Origin: Paludibacteraceae bacterium
GTDB taxonomy: Bacteria; Bacteroidota; Bacteroidia; Bacteroidales; Paludibacteraceae
DNA length: 55,603 nucleotides
Direction of reading: 5' to 3'
Assembly (NCBI GenBank): GCA_017527495.1
Contig: JAFXPY010000016.1
Location: 1-55,603, forward strand
In this document: one piece after another, positions 53,797-55,603 of the stretch
How the letters are laid out: every line of letters begins with the position of its first letter
Position numbering within the stretch: the stretch's first letter is position 1
The notes under the pieces: generated by a model
The model's input: only the letters and a program-made list of their open reading frames with translations
What the model was told of the DNA's origin: nothing
The model's database searches: none
Position numbers and translations under genes: made by a program

Positions 53797-55582
53797 GTCG
53801 CACCCCACACGGGGTGCGTGGATTGAAACGTATGAAGAGCCTGCAGAGGAGCCAGAGCCTATCGGTCGCACCCCACACGGGGTGCGTGGATTGAAACTAA
53901 GAATAAGGTTGTTCACCCTCAAATAGAGGAGTCGCACCCCACACGGGGTGCGTGGATTGAAACATGGGATACGTTGCAAAGGTTGGTACAAGCGAACAAC
54001 GTCGCACCCCACACGGGGTGCGTGGATTGAAACTGCAATAATATCAAAGTGAAGTAACTGAAACAATGGTCGCACCCCACACGGGGTGCGTGGATTGAAA
54101 CTACAAAAGCATATAAAGTGTATTATGTAGGTTCGTCGCACCCCACACGGGGTGCGTGGATTGAAACATTCAACCGCAGATGGGTATGATAACGCATTAA
54201 GGTCGCACCCCACACGGGGTGCGTGGATTGAAACGGCTTTACATTTGTTCTTTCATAAGCACCTACCGAGTCGCACCCCACACGGGGTGCGTGGATTGAA
54301 ACTAAGTGCCGAAATGTTAGTGTTGAAAAATCCCACGTCGCACCCCACACGGGGTGCGTGGATTGAAACCACAAGCCGTAGTGCTTGCCCACGAGCAGTT
54401 TCCAAGTCGCACCCCACACGGGGTGCGTGGATTGAAACGGCGAAAGCACCGAAGTGGTTTTGTCCCCAACCCGTGTCGCACCCCACACGGGGTGCGTGGA
54501 TTGAAACTTGAAAAATGCACAGGCATATATTCAAGTGGGCATGTCGCACCCCACACGGGGTGCGTGGATTGAAACTGAGCAATATCGCCTACAAGACCGC
54601 CACCCATAAACGTCGCACCCCACACGGGGTGCGTGGATTGAAACCTGTCGCACAACTGCTCATTAGTCCCGATGAACGTCGCACCCCACACGGGGTGCGT
54701 GGATTGAAACAATCAAACAATAACATCGCGAGTAACTTTGCCATCGTCGCACCCCACACGGGGTGCGTGGATTGAAACTTGTAGGTTGACTGCTCTGCGT
54801 TCATTGCGTCCGTCGCACCCCACACGGGGTGCGTGGATTGAAACCGTGAGGGCTTTGTTGATGAGCGCACGGGCAAGTCGCACCCCACACGGGGTGCGTG
54901 GATTGAAACGCTCCCTGCGAGAGGTAGAACGGCTTGAGGGTGTCGCACCCCACACGGGGTGCGTGGATTGAAACTGAGACCTCTGCAATCTCTGCTTTGA
55001 GTTTGCTGTCGCACCCCACACGGGGTGCGTGGATTGAAACGCCATGTCGGGTATTTCTTATTATCTTGAACCCATTGTCGCACCCCACACGGGGTGCGTG
55101 GATTGAAACGGTAAAAAAAATAAGCGCACAAAAAAACGCACTGCAGTCGCACCCCACACGGGGTGCGTGGATTGAAACTTGACAGATAGCACACAACATG
55201 TAGTTAATTATTGTCGCACCCCACACGGGGTGCGTGGATTGAAACTCACCAATCTACAAAATTTATTTTAGTTAAAAGTCGCACCCCACACGGGGTGCGT
55301 GGATTGAAACCGTCATAATAATATATGTTATTATTTTGCTTGCAAGTCGCACCCCACACGGGGTGCGTGGATTGAAACTTGCCAATCTTCGTATGTTCCC
55401 CCTGATACAGCAAGTCGCACCCCACACGGGGTGCGTGGATTGAAACGATATATTGTTTTACATGTGCTAATGATATATCTTGGTCGCACCCCACACGGGG
55501 TGCGTGGATTGAAACACCTGCAAGTATGTCCCAAGTTCGGTTCCGCCAAGTCGCACCCCACACGGGGTGCGTGGATTGAAAC
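53797..55582 (+). CRISPR. Type I-C CRISPR array, at least 27 repeats, runs to window edge
   Basis: The 33-bp repeat starts GTCGCACCCCACACGGGG and ends TGCGTGGATTGAAAC; it holds the hairpin GCACCCC-ACAC-GGGGTGC. I count 27 copies, the first at 53797-53829 and the last at 55550-55582, all identical by eye. The 26 complete spacers are 32-37 bp and show no obvious repeats of each other. Orientation with ATTGAAAC at the 3' end and leader beside cas2 fits processing to an 11-base 5' handle. Another 21 bp follow the last repeat, perhaps a 27th spacer; the array end is not seen. Confidence 0.98.
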
Positions 55583-55603
55583 ATATTATGATAAGTGTAT
55601 TTA

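Noticed and set aside
53788-55584. Long open frames on both strands inside the CRISPR array (up to about 200 residues)
   Set aside because: They are made of the translated 33-bp repeat and spacers; the repeat happens to lack stops in several frames.

Overview
The window looks like chromosome from a member of the Bacteroidales (phylum Bacteroidota). Several features point there. Promoters carry the Bacteroidetes -7 box TAnnTTTG with a TTG/TTTG about 20 bp upstream, and Shine-Dalgarno sequences are scarce. Gene content includes a TonB receptor with a CarboxypepD-like N-terminal domain, a PepSY-like lipoprotein, a Wzi-like outer-membrane protein, a polysaccharide deacetylase with a long N-terminal domain, and a pectate lyase ending in a Por-secretion (type IX) sorting domain. 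I cannot name genus or species.

Layout. 1-5.3 kb: the tail of a transposase-like gene, then a Na/phosphate symporter group (nptA-like, PepSY-like lipoprotein, small membrane-anchored protein) lying between two inverted, roughly 90% identical, hairpin-rich elements with terminal inverted repeats; a third relative lies just upstream of an alpha/beta-hydrolase. 5.2-8.4 kb: a redox/iron group (winged-helix mini-protein, ferritin-like protein, glutathione peroxidase), diverging from a tyrosine phosphatase-kinase pair. 8.4-10.5 kb: another inverted-repeat element, a fused substrate-binding/permease ABC protein with no ATPase beside it, and a dinB (DNA polymerase IV) remnant. 10.6-18.1 kb: TonB receptor, mutS, and an SGNH hydrolase-MBOAT acyltransferase pair. 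18.2-28.8 kb: mostly minus-strand envelope genes (YD-like secreted protein, ADP-ribosylglycohydrolase, BASS transporter, Wzi-like protein, sugar transferase, OmpH/Skp, AraC regulator, CDP-alcohol phosphatidyltransferase, cardiolipin synthase) and a tRNA-Arg(ACG). 29-45.8 kb: plus-strand genes (HdeD-like, YigZ, acyltransferase, coaD, S41 protease, metallophosphoesterase, deacetylase, two glycosyltransferases, nrdD, PL9 pectate lyase, type I pullulanase).

46-55.6 kb: a complete type I-C CRISPR-Cas system in the order cas3-cas5c-cas8c-cas7c-cas4-cas1-cas2. It is followed by a leader and at least 27 identical 33-bp repeats with 26 complete spacers; the array runs to the window edge. Effector, adaptation and target-degradation genes are all intact in frame. 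By eye two of the three known Cas5 endonuclease residues are replaced. The cas genes use more T-ending codons than the genes just before them, which suggests transfer.

I see no gene cluster that clearly forms a new system. The least explained material is non-coding: a family of 256-305 bp inverted-repeat elements made of small hairpins with compensating base changes, one copy with a promoter pointing into it; a 16 x 8 bp tandem array that supplies the coaD stop codon; three exact 33-bp-period repeats in frame after the pullulanase stop codon; and a terminator-like hairpin in the nrdD leader.
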